Assembly (NCBI RefSeq): GCF_024398035.1
Contig: NZ_CP073748.1
Location: forward strand, 425,501 to 489,500
DNA: 64,000 nucleotides
DNA from: Kordiimonas sp. SCSIO 12603
GTDB taxonomy: Bacteria; Pseudomonadota; Alphaproteobacteria; Sphingomonadales; Kordiimonadaceae
Reading direction: 5' to 3'
The translations under genes and the position numbers were made by a program. Below, piece after piece: positions 52,800-61,815 of the stretch. Every line of letters begins with the position of its first letter. Position 1 is the stretch's first letter. The notes under the pieces were generated by a model that did no database searches, had not been told where the DNA came from, and was given only the letters and a program-made list of their open reading frames with translations.

Positions 52800-53297
52800 A
52801 TGGTGGCACGTATGAAACAGGATACATTTGAAGAACTGCTTTGCATGTATGGTACGGATATTTCCGTTTGGCCAACAGAGGTCCGGGAAGCAGCGCAGAT
52901 ATATGCAGAAACAGAGGTTGGTATTGCTCTTTTGGAAGCAGAGCACGAAATTGATCAAATGTTTGAAGCTGGTATTGCTATGGGGCCTGAAACAGCAAGT
53001 GACGGTAATAGTGATGCTTTCCTGAGCCGATTGGCATGTATTCCTGAACAACATGCGCAAGCTGTGTATGCAGTTTCATCAGGAAACGTGGGGCTATTTA
53101 CACATATTAAAACACTGTTTGCTGAAACGTTCCGTTTTTCTGCTGCATCATATGCCGCCCAAGGTTTTGCTTTTGTTGCAGTTTTAACCGCTGGTATTAT
53201 GGTTGGTGCACAAACAACGGTGGCGACCGCTGATGATGATCTTGATCTTAGTGAAGATTGGTTTGCATCAGCAAGCGACGTAGAGGAATTGGAATAA
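52800..53297 (+). CDS. Single-pass membrane protein, probable anti-sigma factor
   Basis: This 165-aa protein begins nine bases after the sigma gene and ends directly at the next gene. Residues 1-110 are soluble and acidic; one helix (about residues 117-139, YAAQGFAFVAVLTAGIMVGA) spans the membrane, and a short acidic tail (SEDWFASASDVEELE) would be periplasmic. No canonical ZAS (HxxxCxxC) anti-sigma motif is present. The position between an ECF sigma factor and a periplasmic sensor makes anti-sigma function likely, but this is inferred from layout. Confidence 0.65.
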   Translation: MVARMKQDTFEELLCMYGTDISVWPTEVREAAQIYAETEVGIALLEAEHEIDQMFEAGIAMGPETASDGNSDAFLSRLACIPEQHAQAVYAVSSGNVGLFTHIKTLFAETFRFSAASYAAQGFAFVAVLTAGIMVGAQTTVATADDDLDLSEDWFASASDVEELE

Positions 53298-53855
53298 ATG
53301 TTGGGTAAGACAAAATTTCTCCTCATCCTTCTGGGGTTATCCTTGGCGTTAAATGTTTTTTTCGTTGGTCATTATATCGGCGGCAAAACAGGAATGAAAA
53401 AGGTTAGGTTTGACGGCAAACCTTCTTTTGCCTTCAATATGCGCCGGATCGGAAGTTATCTTACAGATGAGCAAAAGGTTGCAGTAAGGGAGCTGTTGCA
53501 TAGCAAGCGTCCCATCTTGAATTCGGGTTTTCGTGACATGAAAAAAACGGAAGCTCAGATTAAAGCCTTAGTGGCGGCTGAAACCGTAGATAAAGAAGCA
53601 CTTGAAGCTTTGCTTGATGAGCGTCTGAAGAAGATGGCGGTGGTTCATGAACCACTAAAAATGATGATGCTTGAATTTATTCCTTCACTTGATTGGGAAA
53701 CGCGGAAAAAGATTTCTGAGGAAATGTTTAAGTTTGAACGCAGGAAGAAATACCGCAGGCATGGTCCTACGCCACACGAAAGAAAGCATCCTCCTCAGCA
53801 TGGAGGAGGAGATGATGAGCGAGATGCTCCACCTCCACCTGAGGACCTGTTTTAA
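53298..53855 (+). CDS. Periplasmic Spy/CpxP-like (heavy-metal sensor) protein
   Basis: This 185-aa protein has an N-terminal membrane anchor (about residues 5-25) and a charged helical periplasmic domain (GSYLTDEQKVAVRELLHSKRP and later DMKKTEAQIKALVAAE) typical of periplasmic heavy-metal sensor/Spy-CpxP proteins (PF13801 family, from memory). It ends in a Pro/His/Asp-rich tail (PTPHERKHPPQHGGGDDE) that could bind metal. It begins directly at the end of the probable anti-sigma gene, so it likely relays periplasmic stress to the ECF sigma factor. Confidence 0.75.
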   Translation: MLGKTKFLLILLGLSLALNVFFVGHYIGGKTGMKKVRFDGKPSFAFNMRRIGSYLTDEQKVAVRELLHSKRPILNSGFRDMKKTEAQIKALVAAETVDKEALEALLDERLKKMAVVHEPLKMMMLEFIPSLDWETRKKISEEMFKFERRKKYRRHGPTPHERKHPPQHGGGDDERDAPPPPEDLF

Positions 53856-53897
53856 AAACCTGCGGACTCCTGTGGTTAAGCATGCTATAATGCACGT

Positions 53898-54719
53898 ATG
53901 ACAAGCGCATCTACACTTCCAGCAACTGGGGTGGCCCCTATTGGTGTTCGGCGTCCGCCGGTCCCAACCAATATTGGTGCGCAGCGCGCCGAGGCGGATC
54001 CATCAAGTGTGGTAAATGTCGCACGCACTCTAGTAGAAGCATCAAGTGAAACGACTGGCGTGTCGGGTGTTTCTTCCCAACAAACTAATTTAGGTGGTGC
54101 AAGTTCTATTGCCCTGCAAGTTGTGGAAGCTTCTGAAAGAACAGAGAGTAGCCGTTCATCTACGGCTGAAGCTGATTTATCAGAAGAAGAACAAAGGCAG
54201 GTGGAAGAATTAAAAGCGCGTGACAGGGAAGTGCGAACGCATGAGCAAGCACATGCAGCGGTAGGCGCACCTTATACAAGCGCCCCTTCTTATGAATTTG
54301 TTAGGGGGCCTGATGGTGTTCAATATGCCGTCGCAGGGCAGGTACAGATCGATTCCGCACCAGTCCCTGATGATCCAGAAGCTACAATCCAAAAACTTGA
54401 AGTGGTACAGCGTGCGGCCCTTGCGCCTGCTGAACCTTCTTCGCAAGATAGAGCGGTGGCCGCGCAAGCTGCGCAAGGCCTTGCTGAAGCAAGAGCAGAG
54501 TTGCAGTCGCGCCGTGCAGCTGAGCGTTCTGGTGAACTTGAAGAAGGTGAGGAAAGTTCAGGCGCTTCCTTGAATATTAACGCTACTGAAGAAAGCGAAG
54601 AAGAGGAAAACGGTTTTAACCCAACACCGATTAACTCAACCAGCTTTGGACCAACACCTTCTGTTGGTGCCTCTGGGGTTTCTGGATCAGCGGCTCAGAT
54701 CATTAATCTCTTTGCCTAG
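53898..54719 (+). CDS. Putative metalloprotease of the SprA/CatE-type (PF12118-like)
   Basis: This 273-aa low-complexity protein has a single recognisable motif [14 protein letters not shown] (about residues 113-126), which gives HExxH (His115, Glu116, His119), followed by [29 protein letters not shown]. These features recur in a family of putative bacterial metalloproteases related to Campylobacter/Helicobacter SprA-like proteins. There is no signal peptide or membrane helix. Ser/Thr/Glu-rich linkers flank the core. Protease activity is unproven. Its last four bases overlap the end of pyrD. Confidence 0.7.
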   Translation: MTSASTLPATGVAPIGVRRPPVPTNIGAQRAEADPSSVVNVARTLVEASSETTGVSGVSSQQTNLGGASSIALQVVEASERTESSRSSTAEADLSEEEQRQVEELKARDREVRTHEQAHAAVGAPYTSAPSYEFVRGPDGVQYAVAGQVQIDSAPVPDDPEATIQKLEVVQRAALAPAEPSSQDRAVAAQAAQGLAEARAELQSRRAAERSGELEEGEESSGASLNINATEESEEEENGFNPTPINSTSFGPTPSVGASGVSGSAAQIINLFA

Positions 54720-55783
54720 TGGTGATCAGCACCGATAGCTTCACTGATGGATTTAAAGCCATCTTTTTCCAGTAAAACTGCCATTTCATCTTTGATCCGG
54801 GTTACAAGCCCCGGGCCTTCATACACCAGGGCGGAATATAGCTGAACAAGCGATGCTCCTGCGCGGATTTTACGGTAAGCATCGTGCCCGCTTGCGACAC
54901 CGCCAACACCGATAAGAGGTACAGTGCCGTTTGTAGCCTTATACATGGCTGCAAGAACACTGGTAGCTTTATCCATGAGCGGTGCACCAGAAAGGCCTCC
55001 CGCTTCACTCTTGTGATTGCTCTTTAGGGTTTCAGGGCGTTCGATGGTGGTATTGCTTACGATAAGACCGTCAATATCGGTGTTGAGTGCGATATGGGCA
55101 ATGTCAGCAATATCTTCCTCAAGCAGATCTGGCGCAATTTTCACCACGATAGGGATGCGTTGCATGCCATTTTTCATTTTTTCCTCTCGCGCTTCCAGAA
55201 CGCGTTCTACGAGTTCGGTGAGAGCTTCCCTTGATTGAAGTGCCCTGAGCCCAGGAGTGTTGGGGCTTGAGATATTCACTGTGAAATAAGAAGAAAGGCC
55301 GTATAGCTCTTCAATACCCTTCACATAATCTGCAGTTTTATCTTCAGAAGTTTTGTTGGCACCAACATTTGCCCCGAACGGAGCTTCAGTTTTTACCTGC
55401 TTAAGCTTGTTCTTAAAGTAATCGAGGCCCTCATTGTTAAACCCAAACCGATTGATAACAGCGCGGTCTTCAGGAAGTCGGAAAAGCCTTGGCTTTGGAT
55501 TGCCATCCTGCGGCATGGGGGTAACGGTACCGGCTTCTGCGAAACCAAACCCCATATTGATTACCGATACAATAACATCAGCATTTTTATCAAAACCTGC
55601 GGCAATGCCTATTGGATTTGGGAAATGAAGACCCATTACATCTGAAGCCAGAGCTGGATAATGATTGTGCGAACTAAAAAACCTCCCAAACCCTGCTTTT
55701 AAGGCCGAAATCGTAACATTATGAGCTTTTTCAGCTTCTAGTGCGTGGATGAACGGGCGAATGAGCGGGAATATGTTGGGCAT
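54716..55783 (-). CDS. pyrD: Dihydroorotate dehydrogenase (quinone), class 2
   Basis: This membrane-associated flavoenzyme oxidises dihydroorotate to orotate with quinone. It has 355 aa, the class 2 length. It has an N-terminal helical extension for membrane/quinone contact, then [54 protein letters not shown], and [12 protein letters not shown], where the catalytic serine lies in the class 2 motif; [14 protein letters not shown] binds FMN phosphate. It begins one base after DUF952 stop and is likely co-transcribed with it. Confidence 0.97.
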   Translation of the reverse strand: MPNIFPLIRPFIHALEAEKAHNVTISALKAGFGRFFSSHNHYPALASDVMGLHFPNPIGIAAGFDKNADVIVSVINMGFGFAEAGTVTPMPQDGNPKPRLFRLPEDRAVINRFGFNNEGLDYFKNKLKQVKTEAPFGANVGANKTSEDKTADYVKGIEELYGLSSYFTVNISSPNTPGLRALQSREALTELVERVLEAREEKMKNGMQRIPIVVKIAPDLLEEDIADIAHIALNTDIDGLIVSNTTIERPETLKSNHKSEAGGLSGAPLMDKATSVLAAMYKATNGTVPLIGVGGVASGHDAYRKIRAGASLVQLYSALVYEGPGLVTRIKDEMAVLLEKDGFKSISEAIGADHH

Positions 55784-55784
55784 T

Positions 55785-56147
55785 TTAGTCGCCTATAATA
55801 TCTGAAAAATCAAAATCTTTGTCTGTGGGCCGCACGAGCTTCTTTTCTATGTGCGCAAGTGCCACATCAAGTGGGCCATGAAGGTGTGGGAACAATTGAT
55901 CACCGCGGGATTTCTCCCATTTCATTTCTTCAGTGGGGAATACAGATGGTTTGAATGCCAGAACATATATTTCATCTGTGTCTGTGAAATATTTGCTGGC
56001 GGTACCCGGCATCTGCTTCGCTGTGGAGAAATGAATGAAACCATCACGAATATCGTCTGCGGAGCCTAAATAAGCACTGTTTGCTCTGGCTTCTTCCCAT
56101 TCTGATGGGCGCAGTATTTTATAAACGGTGGTCGCGCTCTGTTCCAT
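55785..56147 (-). CDS. DUF952-family protein
   Basis: This 120-aa protein has the DUF952 fold, close to ADP-ribosyltransferase-like proteins. Family segments are VYKILRPSEWEEA (residues 8-20), DGFIHFSTAKQMPGTASKYF (about 34-53) and KSRGDQLFPHLHGPLDVALA. No catalytic role is established. It is adjacent to pyrD on the same strand and co-transcribed. Confidence 0.88.
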   Translation of the reverse strand: MEQSATTVYKILRPSEWEEARANSAYLGSADDIRDGFIHFSTAKQMPGTASKYFTDTDEIYVLAFKPSVFPTEEMKWEKSRGDQLFPHLHGPLDVALAHIEKKLVRPTDKDFDFSDIIGD

Positions 56148-56194
56148 GCCTGTTTACTATGCAGGAAACAGCTAAGACGCAAGCCAATAATAGC

Positions 56195-56596
56195 TCAAGG
56201 TATGGTGCTTGTTTCTTCGGGCTGTTTTTTTTCTATCTTTTCAAGGCTTTCAATACGGCAAGGTAAACCACTACGGGTTTTGATTTCGTCTACACCTTCA
56301 CAGAGCAAGCCATTTACCGGGGTGTAGGAAATATATTTATGGAAATAAAGCTGGGAGCAGTGCCGCTTGACGCGCATGAGAATATCAAAATCTGATCGCA
56401 TCACGAAACGTATCAGTTGGTCTGATTCCACTTTGTACTGAGTAATATTATCGGTTTCTAAGCAAAACTTCCCTTCAGTAGGGCCTGTATCCTGGGTTTG
56501 CTCAGTACTTTCCTGTGGCTGGAGGTCTTGTGCAAATAGTTCACCATGCGCCCAGCCGGTTGCGGCAATAATTGCGATGGTAATTAAAATGCGCAC
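56195..56596 (-). CDS. Secreted cysteine-containing protein
   Basis: This 133-aa protein starts at GTG 56596, with a very strong AAGGAGG five bases upstream. A signal peptide ends near FAQ (about residue 22). The mature part has four cysteines (Cys44, Cys79, Cys98 and Cys112 by rough count), so two disulfides are possible, and the pattern CLETDNITQYKVESDQLIRFVMR is weakly similar to DUF6491-type proteins, a similarity I would not rely on. It is the last or only gene of its unit; function unknown. Confidence 0.6.
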   Translation of the reverse strand: MRILITIAIIAATGWAHGELFAQDLQPQESTEQTQDTGPTEGKFCLETDNITQYKVESDQLIRFVMRSDFDILMRVKRHCSQLYFHKYISYTPVNGLLCEGVDEIKTRSGLPCRIESLEKIEKKQPEETSTIP

Positions 56597-56746
56597 ATAG
56601 TCCTCCTTCTAAACGCTGGTTATAGCCTATAAACCAAGGCTGAATGTAAGCTGAACAGGTATTATACAGCAAAAAAGTGCTGACTCCCTTGTTTTTGCCA
56701 CACTATATTACGACATAATAACTTGGCGATGCGAGGAGAAAACCAA

Positions 56747-57769
56747 GTGGGTAAAGAAATTTTACTGTGGCTGAAAGAGAAAATGCAGCAAGCATTCACA
56801 GCCCTTAAGAATGCCTTTATATGGCTGTGGCGCTGGCTTACAGGCTGGTTAAAAACAGTATCTGGTAGCACATGGCGCAAGATAGCGGTTTCTGTGCCGC
56901 TCGCTTTTATCATTTATATTCTTGTGGGTATGCCAATTGTAAACCGGATAGATGATAAGCTTGCGCTTAATGCAAAAGCCCCTGCTGGTGGTTCTCAATC
57001 GGTTGCTGTTCTATCAAATTTGGTTAATAGAGAGGTTAATGTCCATAATTGGACGCCAAATGATCCGTTTTTCCTGCCAGGTTATTATCTGGACAATACG
57101 CCGAATTATCAACGCGGCATGTTAGGTGCTTTGTCTCGCTTCGCTTTTGAACTCCGTGATCAGCTGGGGCGTAGCCGTGGTTCCAGTGCTGTAGACCCAG
57201 ATCTGGAAGGGGCTGCAGGTAATCTTGCTAAAGAACCAAACCTTTGGGTGATGGATTTTTCTACGTCGCTATTACCAACAACACCAAGTGATGCTTATTA
57301 TAAAGCAGCAGTAAAACAGCTTGAGGCATATAATCAGAAATTAGCGTCTGGGGATGCGGTGTTTGAGCGCCGTTCGGATAATTTGCTCGCGACCCTTGAT
57401 CGAATCTCACTTGATCTTGGTGCATCTTCTGCAGCCCTTGAGACATATATTGGCGATAATGCCGGTGGTTTTCTGCCTGATACCGGTGCTGATGATCTTT
57501 TCTATCAGGTTAAAGGGCAGGTATATGCCTATACGGTACTTCTTGAAGCTTTACGCGAAGATTTTGCACCCGTGATCCAGAACCGTGAACTTGCTTCTAT
57601 CTATGATGAACTACTGCGTTCTATGCGGTCTGCCGCAACACTTGATCCAACTGTGGTGGTAAACGGTGCTACAGACGGAACACTTGCTAATCATCTGTCT
57701 ATCCAAGGCTTTTATCTGCTACGGGCTCGTACCCAATTGAAAGAAGTGGCGAACATTCTCCTGAAATAA
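56747..57769 (+). CDS. DUF2333-family membrane protein
   Basis: This 340-aa protein has one N-terminal membrane helix (about residues 46-66, ISVPLAFIIYILVG region) and a periplasmic domain: LVNREVNVHNWTPNDPFFLPGYYLDNTPNYQRG, and ARTQLKEVANILL at the C-terminus are DUF2333 signatures. I chose GTG 56747 because GAGGAG lies eight bases upstream and would be inside the coding region of any longer ATG start (56729). No function is established for the family. It is followed 59 bases later by a universal stress protein. Confidence 0.85.
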   Translation: MGKEILLWLKEKMQQAFTALKNAFIWLWRWLTGWLKTVSGSTWRKIAVSVPLAFIIYILVGMPIVNRIDDKLALNAKAPAGGSQSVAVLSNLVNREVNVHNWTPNDPFFLPGYYLDNTPNYQRGMLGALSRFAFELRDQLGRSRGSSAVDPDLEGAAGNLAKEPNLWVMDFSTSLLPTTPSDAYYKAAVKQLEAYNQKLASGDAVFERRSDNLLATLDRISLDLGASSAALETYIGDNAGGFLPDTGADDLFYQVKGQVYAYTVLLEALREDFAPVIQNRELASIYDELLRSMRSAATLDPTVVVNGATDGTLANHLSIQGFYLLRARTQLKEVANILLK

Positions 57770-57828
57770 AGGGGCTTGCATCAAGGCGCTTGGGCTGTCA
57801 ATCTAACTTCAATTCAAGGGGAATGCTT

Positions 57829-58332
57829 GTGATTGAGGAAGAGATTCACGGCCCAATCAGGCCTATCAAGAAACGTCAGCGTAAGCTGATTGTTGTTGTT
57901 GACGATTCGCCAGAATCTAAAGTGGCTATCCGTTTTGCCGCTGCGCGTGCTGCTCATATCACTGGTGGTGGCCTTATTCTCTTCCACTGTATTCGCCCTT
58001 CCGAGTTTCAGCACTGGGTAGCGGTTGCAGACCGTATGCGTGAAGAAGCTATTGAAGAAGCAGAAGAACTTTTAAACGGTGTATCCACAAAACTGCATGA
58101 GTATTGCGGTATCAGCCCTAGTATTCATATCGCAGAAGGTGAACCTAAAGACGAACTGCGGAAATATATCAAGGAACACGGTGATGTATTTGGTCTTGTG
58201 CTTGGTGCAGGACCTGAAGGAGAACCGGGCCCACTTGTAGATTATTTCACATCAGAGGTCGGTGATATGCCGTGTATCGTAATGCTTGTGCCCGGAAGTA
58301 TGACTTTCGAGCAAGTTGATGCAATGGCCTGA
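57829..58332 (+). CDS. Universal stress protein (UspA-like)
   Basis: This 167-aa single-domain Usp has the Rossmann-like fold. RKLIVVVDDSPESKVAIRFAAARAA (about residues 15-39) gives the ATP-binding DDS start; ILFHCIRPSEF, EGEPKDELRKYI and LVLGAGPEGEPGPLVDYFTS follow. The classic G-2x-G-9x-G[S/T] motif is only partly kept in this form. I chose GTG 57829 (AAGGGG seven bases upstream) over ATG 57823, which is too close to the ribosome site. It follows the DUF2333 gene and may share its promoter. Confidence 0.85.
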   Translation: MIEEEIHGPIRPIKKRQRKLIVVVDDSPESKVAIRFAAARAAHITGGGLILFHCIRPSEFQHWVAVADRMREEAIEEAEELLNGVSTKLHEYCGISPSIHIAEGEPKDELRKYIKEHGDVFGLVLGAGPEGEPGPLVDYFTSEVGDMPCIVMLVPGSMTFEQVDAMA

Positions 58333-59181
58333 TCAACCATCTGTTTTTAAAAGTTCTCTCAAGCCAACTTTATAGTTTGGATAGTGAAACGCTTTACCAA
58401 TAAGCGCTTTTACTTTGTCATTTCTTACACGCTTTGATTCCATATAGAAACTACGCGCCATCTCGCTCATTTCAGCGGTTTCAAAATTCTCCAGAGGTGG
58501 CGGCGTGACACCAAGTAATTCAGCAGCTTCTTCGATTACCAAATGCGGTGCACATGGTTCATCATCGGCTAGATTGAAAACGCCGTTTGCGTTGCTATCA
58601 TTCATAAAAGCCCAAACTGCTTCACAGATATCTGTCACGTGGGTACGGCTGAAAATTTGACCGTCTTTGATAATGCGGCGCGCCTTACCTTTTTGCAGGC
58701 TAACAAGCGCATTACGGCCAGGCCCATATATGCCGGCCAATCTGAAAAGTCCTGTCCTTGCACCAATTTTATTGGCTAGATCTGACCAGTTTCTTTCAGC
58801 CTCGAGGCGTAATTTCCCTCTTTTAAGGGAGGGCGTTGTTGGAGTTTCTTCGTCAACCCAATCACCACCATGATCACCATAAACATTGGTGCTGGAAAGA
58901 TAGTTTATGGAGGAGATGTTATTTTGTTGTTCAGACCAACTTTCCCATTGTTTAAAAATTGGGCAGCCATCCTTAGGCGTTGGAGTAATAAGAATATGCG
59001 TTTCAGGTGGGCAATCGTAAGCATCGGCATCAAAAGGGATGGCGGTAATGCCTTTCTGCTCCAAGTTGGACTTTTTTTCCTCGTCGCGATAGGTGGCTGT
59101 TACACTCCATCCTTCGCTGATAGCGCGTTCCATGATGGGTGTTGCTGTATATCCGGGTCCAAAAACCAACAAATGCGCCAT
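58333..59181 (-). CDS. NAD(P)-dependent epimerase/SDR (YeeZ-like)
   Basis: This 282-aa extended-type short-chain dehydrogenase begins HLLVFGPGYTATPIMERA (residues 3-20), with a GxGYT-type nucleotide loop, and has the catalytic pattern YLSSTNVYGDHGG (about residues 93-105) and later FRLAGIYGPGRN. The middle Tyr-x-x-x-Lys is not clearly present (YGDHGG replaces the usual Tyr/Lys), as in YeeZ-like proteins, so catalysis may be altered. RBS AGGGAA precedes ATG 59181. Substrate unknown. Confidence 0.82.
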   Translation of the reverse strand: MAHLLVFGPGYTATPIMERAISEGWSVTATYRDEEKKSNLEQKGITAIPFDADAYDCPPETHILITPTPKDGCPIFKQWESWSEQQNNISSINYLSSTNVYGDHGGDWVDEETPTTPSLKRGKLRLEAERNWSDLANKIGARTGLFRLAGIYGPGRNALVSLQKGKARRIIKDGQIFSRTHVTDICEAVWAFMNDSNANGVFNLADDEPCAPHLVIEEAAELLGVTPPPLENFETAEMSEMARSFYMESKRVRNDKVKALIGKAFHYPNYKVGLRELLKTDG

Positions 59182-59242
59182 TGAAACTATTCCCTAAAAT
59201 TCTGCCTTGAAATTGCCATGTGGTTTTTGCACTGTGCCTCGC

Positions 59243-60055
59243 ATGAAGCAATCTGTCATTACATCATTTATCTGTGCGGCAATTTTGTCCGTCACATCTT
59301 CTGCTGTTTACGCTCAGGAAGCCGAAGAAAAACGGTATGACCGCTGCCTTGAAATGGCTGACCGCACGCCTGATAAAGCGATTAATATGGCGCTTGTCTG
59401 GCAGGGCGAAGGCGGGGGCGTTCCTGCACGTCACTGTGAAGCGGTGGGATTGTTTGGGCTTGGTGAATTTGCGGAAGCTGGTATCAGGCTGGAACGTATT
59501 GCCGAGGATATGCGTATTGGTAAGGATATGCCTATCCGGCGCGGTCAACGTATCACAGCAACGGCTGAAATGCTGGCTGATATGTATGGGCAGGCGGCAA
59601 ATGCCTGGCTTTTTGCTGATGAAACCGTGAATGCGGAAGCTGCAATTAATACGGCACTTTCGCTGGCTACTGAAAACTCCCTGCAATATGCGAATCTGCT
59701 TCTTGATAAGGCGCAAATTTTTGCGGCTGACGGTTCCTTCTCTGAAGCGCTTGGTTTGATAGAACAGGTTATTGTTATTGATGGCGAGCGTAAGGATATT
59801 CTTATTTTTGCCGCTTCTTCTGCCCGTGCATCAGATAATTATATCAAAGCGCAGCAATATCTTGATGAATATCAGAAACTGTTCCCAGAGGCCTCCATTG
59901 GTTATCTGGAACGTGGGAACCTCGAAGATGCTATGGGCCAGTTTGAACTAGCCCGTAAAAGCTGGTTGAAAGTTATTGAGCTTGACCCCGAAGGTATCGA
60001 TGCAGAAGCCGCAAGAGCTAACCTCGAGCGGCTTGATCTGCAGATAAAAGATTAA
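59243..60055 (+). CDS. Secreted TPR-repeat protein
   Basis: This 270-aa protein starts at ATG 59243 with a signal peptide ending near VYAQ (about residue 24). The mature part is rich in TPR-like helical pairs: CLEMADRTPDKAINMALVWQGEGGG, then ERKDILIFAASSARASDNYIKAQQYLDEYQKLFP and LEDAMGQFELARKSWLKVIELDPEG. It has no catalytic motif and is likely a periplasmic adaptor. It faces the Mur ligase operon tail to tail, eight bases apart. Confidence 0.78.
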   Translation: MKQSVITSFICAAILSVTSSAVYAQEAEEKRYDRCLEMADRTPDKAINMALVWQGEGGGVPARHCEAVGLFGLGEFAEAGIRLERIAEDMRIGKDMPIRRGQRITATAEMLADMYGQAANAWLFADETVNAEAAINTALSLATENSLQYANLLLDKAQIFAADGSFSEALGLIEQVIVIDGERKDILIFAASSARASDNYIKAQQYLDEYQKLFPEASIGYLERGNLEDAMGQFELARKSWLKVIELDPEGIDAEAARANLERLDLQIKD

Positions 60056-60063
60056 GGTTTTCC

Positions 60064-61815
60064 TTAAAAGCTTACCTCGGCTTCATAAAGGTCAGGCAGG
60101 TTGTTTTCAAAGAGAACGGCGTCACCTTCTTTCCAGTTTGCCTTAGCCCATTTTTCAGCATCATCCTGTTTGGCAAAGGTCATCACGGTCACGCTGCCAT
60201 CGTTTGCCTGTTCTAATCCCTTAACAAAGGTTGGGATTCGGTCAGGTGTAACAATGAGCACAATGTCACAGTGTTTTGCAGCTAAGGCGCCCAGGCGTTC
60301 ATGCTCTTTATCATGCATCGAGCCAAGCTCAACCATCCCTGGGGTCACAAGAATGCGGCGTCTGCCTTCTTTTCTAAGCACATCAAGTGTTTCAAGTGCG
60401 GCGGCAAACCCAACCGGGTTACTATTATAGGCATCATTAATAAGGGTTGGCCCGGATGTTGATTTGCTCACTTCAAGGCGGTATCTGATTTGTGGTACAG
60501 AAGCGAGGGCGCCTTTAATCGCGCTCCAAGGTAATCCAACGGCGCGCGCGGTCGCAGCCGCTGTTGCTACATTACCCGCTTGATGCTCGCCAAACAGTGG
60601 GCATTTCAGGATATGTTCTTCATCTTCAGCTTCTACAGTTACTTCAATACCTTCGGGTGTGGAGGTGTATCCTTTGAAAATAACATCACCTTCCGTGCCC
60701 ACTAACTTATAGTCGCCCGCCACAGCACGCAGGCGCTCATTTAGAAGGCTTGCCTCGATACCGTCTTTATTCACAACCATCTGGCCACCGTTGGCGAAAG
60801 TTGCTTCTGCGATTTCAAACTTGGCGCGTGCAACGGTTTCAAGCGTTTTGAAGCGTTCATAGTGCGCAGCGCCAACCGCAGTGATTAAGCCAACATTTGG
60901 TGGAGTGAGTTTACATAGCCGCGCAATTGAACCCGGGCCGTATGCGCCCATTTCCACGATGAAAAACTGGTGTTCAGCTGTAAGGCTTTCCCGGATTACC
61001 CGTGTGATACCCATATCTGTGTTCACGCTGCCGGGTGTTGCAAGTGTTGGTGCGGCCGCGCCTAGGATGTGGGAAAGGATATGTTTAGTAGAGGTTTTGC
61101 CGAACGAGCCAGTGATCGCGATTACCTTTGGCTGAAGCTCAGCAAATTTATCAATTGCTTCCTGTCGAAATTTCGCCTTCACGCGTTCTTCAAATGGTTC
61201 CAGAAGCTTGTTGGCAAGCACCAGAAGGAATGGCAGAGCTTGAACAAATACAATCAACAGCGCCGCTACAGCAACAATTTGCCAATCGTAACTTACCTTT
61301 ACAAAACCAATCATATCCAGCCAGCTTTCGCTGTCTGTTTCAACACTGATGCTGAACTGTGAGCCCTTAGGCGATAGTTTGGAAGCCAAGATCAGAAATG
61401 TATAAGCTGCTACTGAAAGCAGCATATAAACTTGTAAAATACGCTTGGCGCGCTGGGTTAATACGAGAGGCTTTTTAGAGTTTTTTCGGTTTTTTCGTGA
61501 AAGCCAGATGCCTTGAAATATTGCTACAGCCATTGTTGGCCATACAAGGAAACTCGCAACACCAATTATGAAAGCAGCTTGGGTGTTTGCCAGTAATGTG
61601 TGAGAAATAATTCCGATAAGCACAGCCACAAGAAGCCATATGCTAGTGGTTTTATCATAACCTTGTTTTTGTTTGATCCAGGATACAAACCTTGGCCCAT
61701 CATATTCTTCCTGCTGGAAGAACATCAAAAGGGCTAGCCCTCGCTCATAGGCAAACCACAGGATAAATAATCCGCCAAGAACAGACATAATCAGGTTTGT
61801 GGAAAGATCAGGCAT
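60064..61815 (-). CDS. Membrane-anchored MurF-like Mur ligase
   Basis: This 583-aa protein joins five N-terminal membrane helices (about residues 10-25, 59-79, 82-101, 125-145 and 178-202) to a Mur ligase. P-loop ITGSFGKTST starts at residue 234; later come LATPGSVNTDMG and NDAYNSNPVG. MurF (about 450 aa, cytoplasmic) has an N-terminal UDP-substrate domain; here the membrane segment takes its place. It overlaps the upstream hydrolase by 8 bases and shares an operon with ddl. The ligated substrate could be a peptidoglycan precursor held at the membrane, but is unknown. ATG 61815 is used; an in-frame TTG lies just before it. Confidence 0.85.
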   Translation of the reverse strand: MPDLSTNLIMSVLGGLFILWFAYERGLALLMFFQQEEYDGPRFVSWIKQKQGYDKTTSIWLLVAVLIGIISHTLLANTQAAFIIGVASFLVWPTMAVAIFQGIWLSRKNRKNSKKPLVLTQRAKRILQVYMLLSVAAYTFLILASKLSPKGSQFSISVETDSESWLDMIGFVKVSYDWQIVAVAALLIVFVQALPFLLVLANKLLEPFEERVKAKFRQEAIDKFAELQPKVIAITGSFGKTSTKHILSHILGAAAPTLATPGSVNTDMGITRVIRESLTAEHQFFIVEMGAYGPGSIARLCKLTPPNVGLITAVGAAHYERFKTLETVARAKFEIAEATFANGGQMVVNKDGIEASLLNERLRAVAGDYKLVGTEGDVIFKGYTSTPEGIEVTVEAEDEEHILKCPLFGEHQAGNVATAAATARAVGLPWSAIKGALASVPQIRYRLEVSKSTSGPTLINDAYNSNPVGFAAALETLDVLRKEGRRRILVTPGMVELGSMHDKEHERLGALAAKHCDIVLIVTPDRIPTFVKGLEQANDGSVTVMTFAKQDDAEKWAKANWKEGDAVLFENNLPDLYEAEVSF

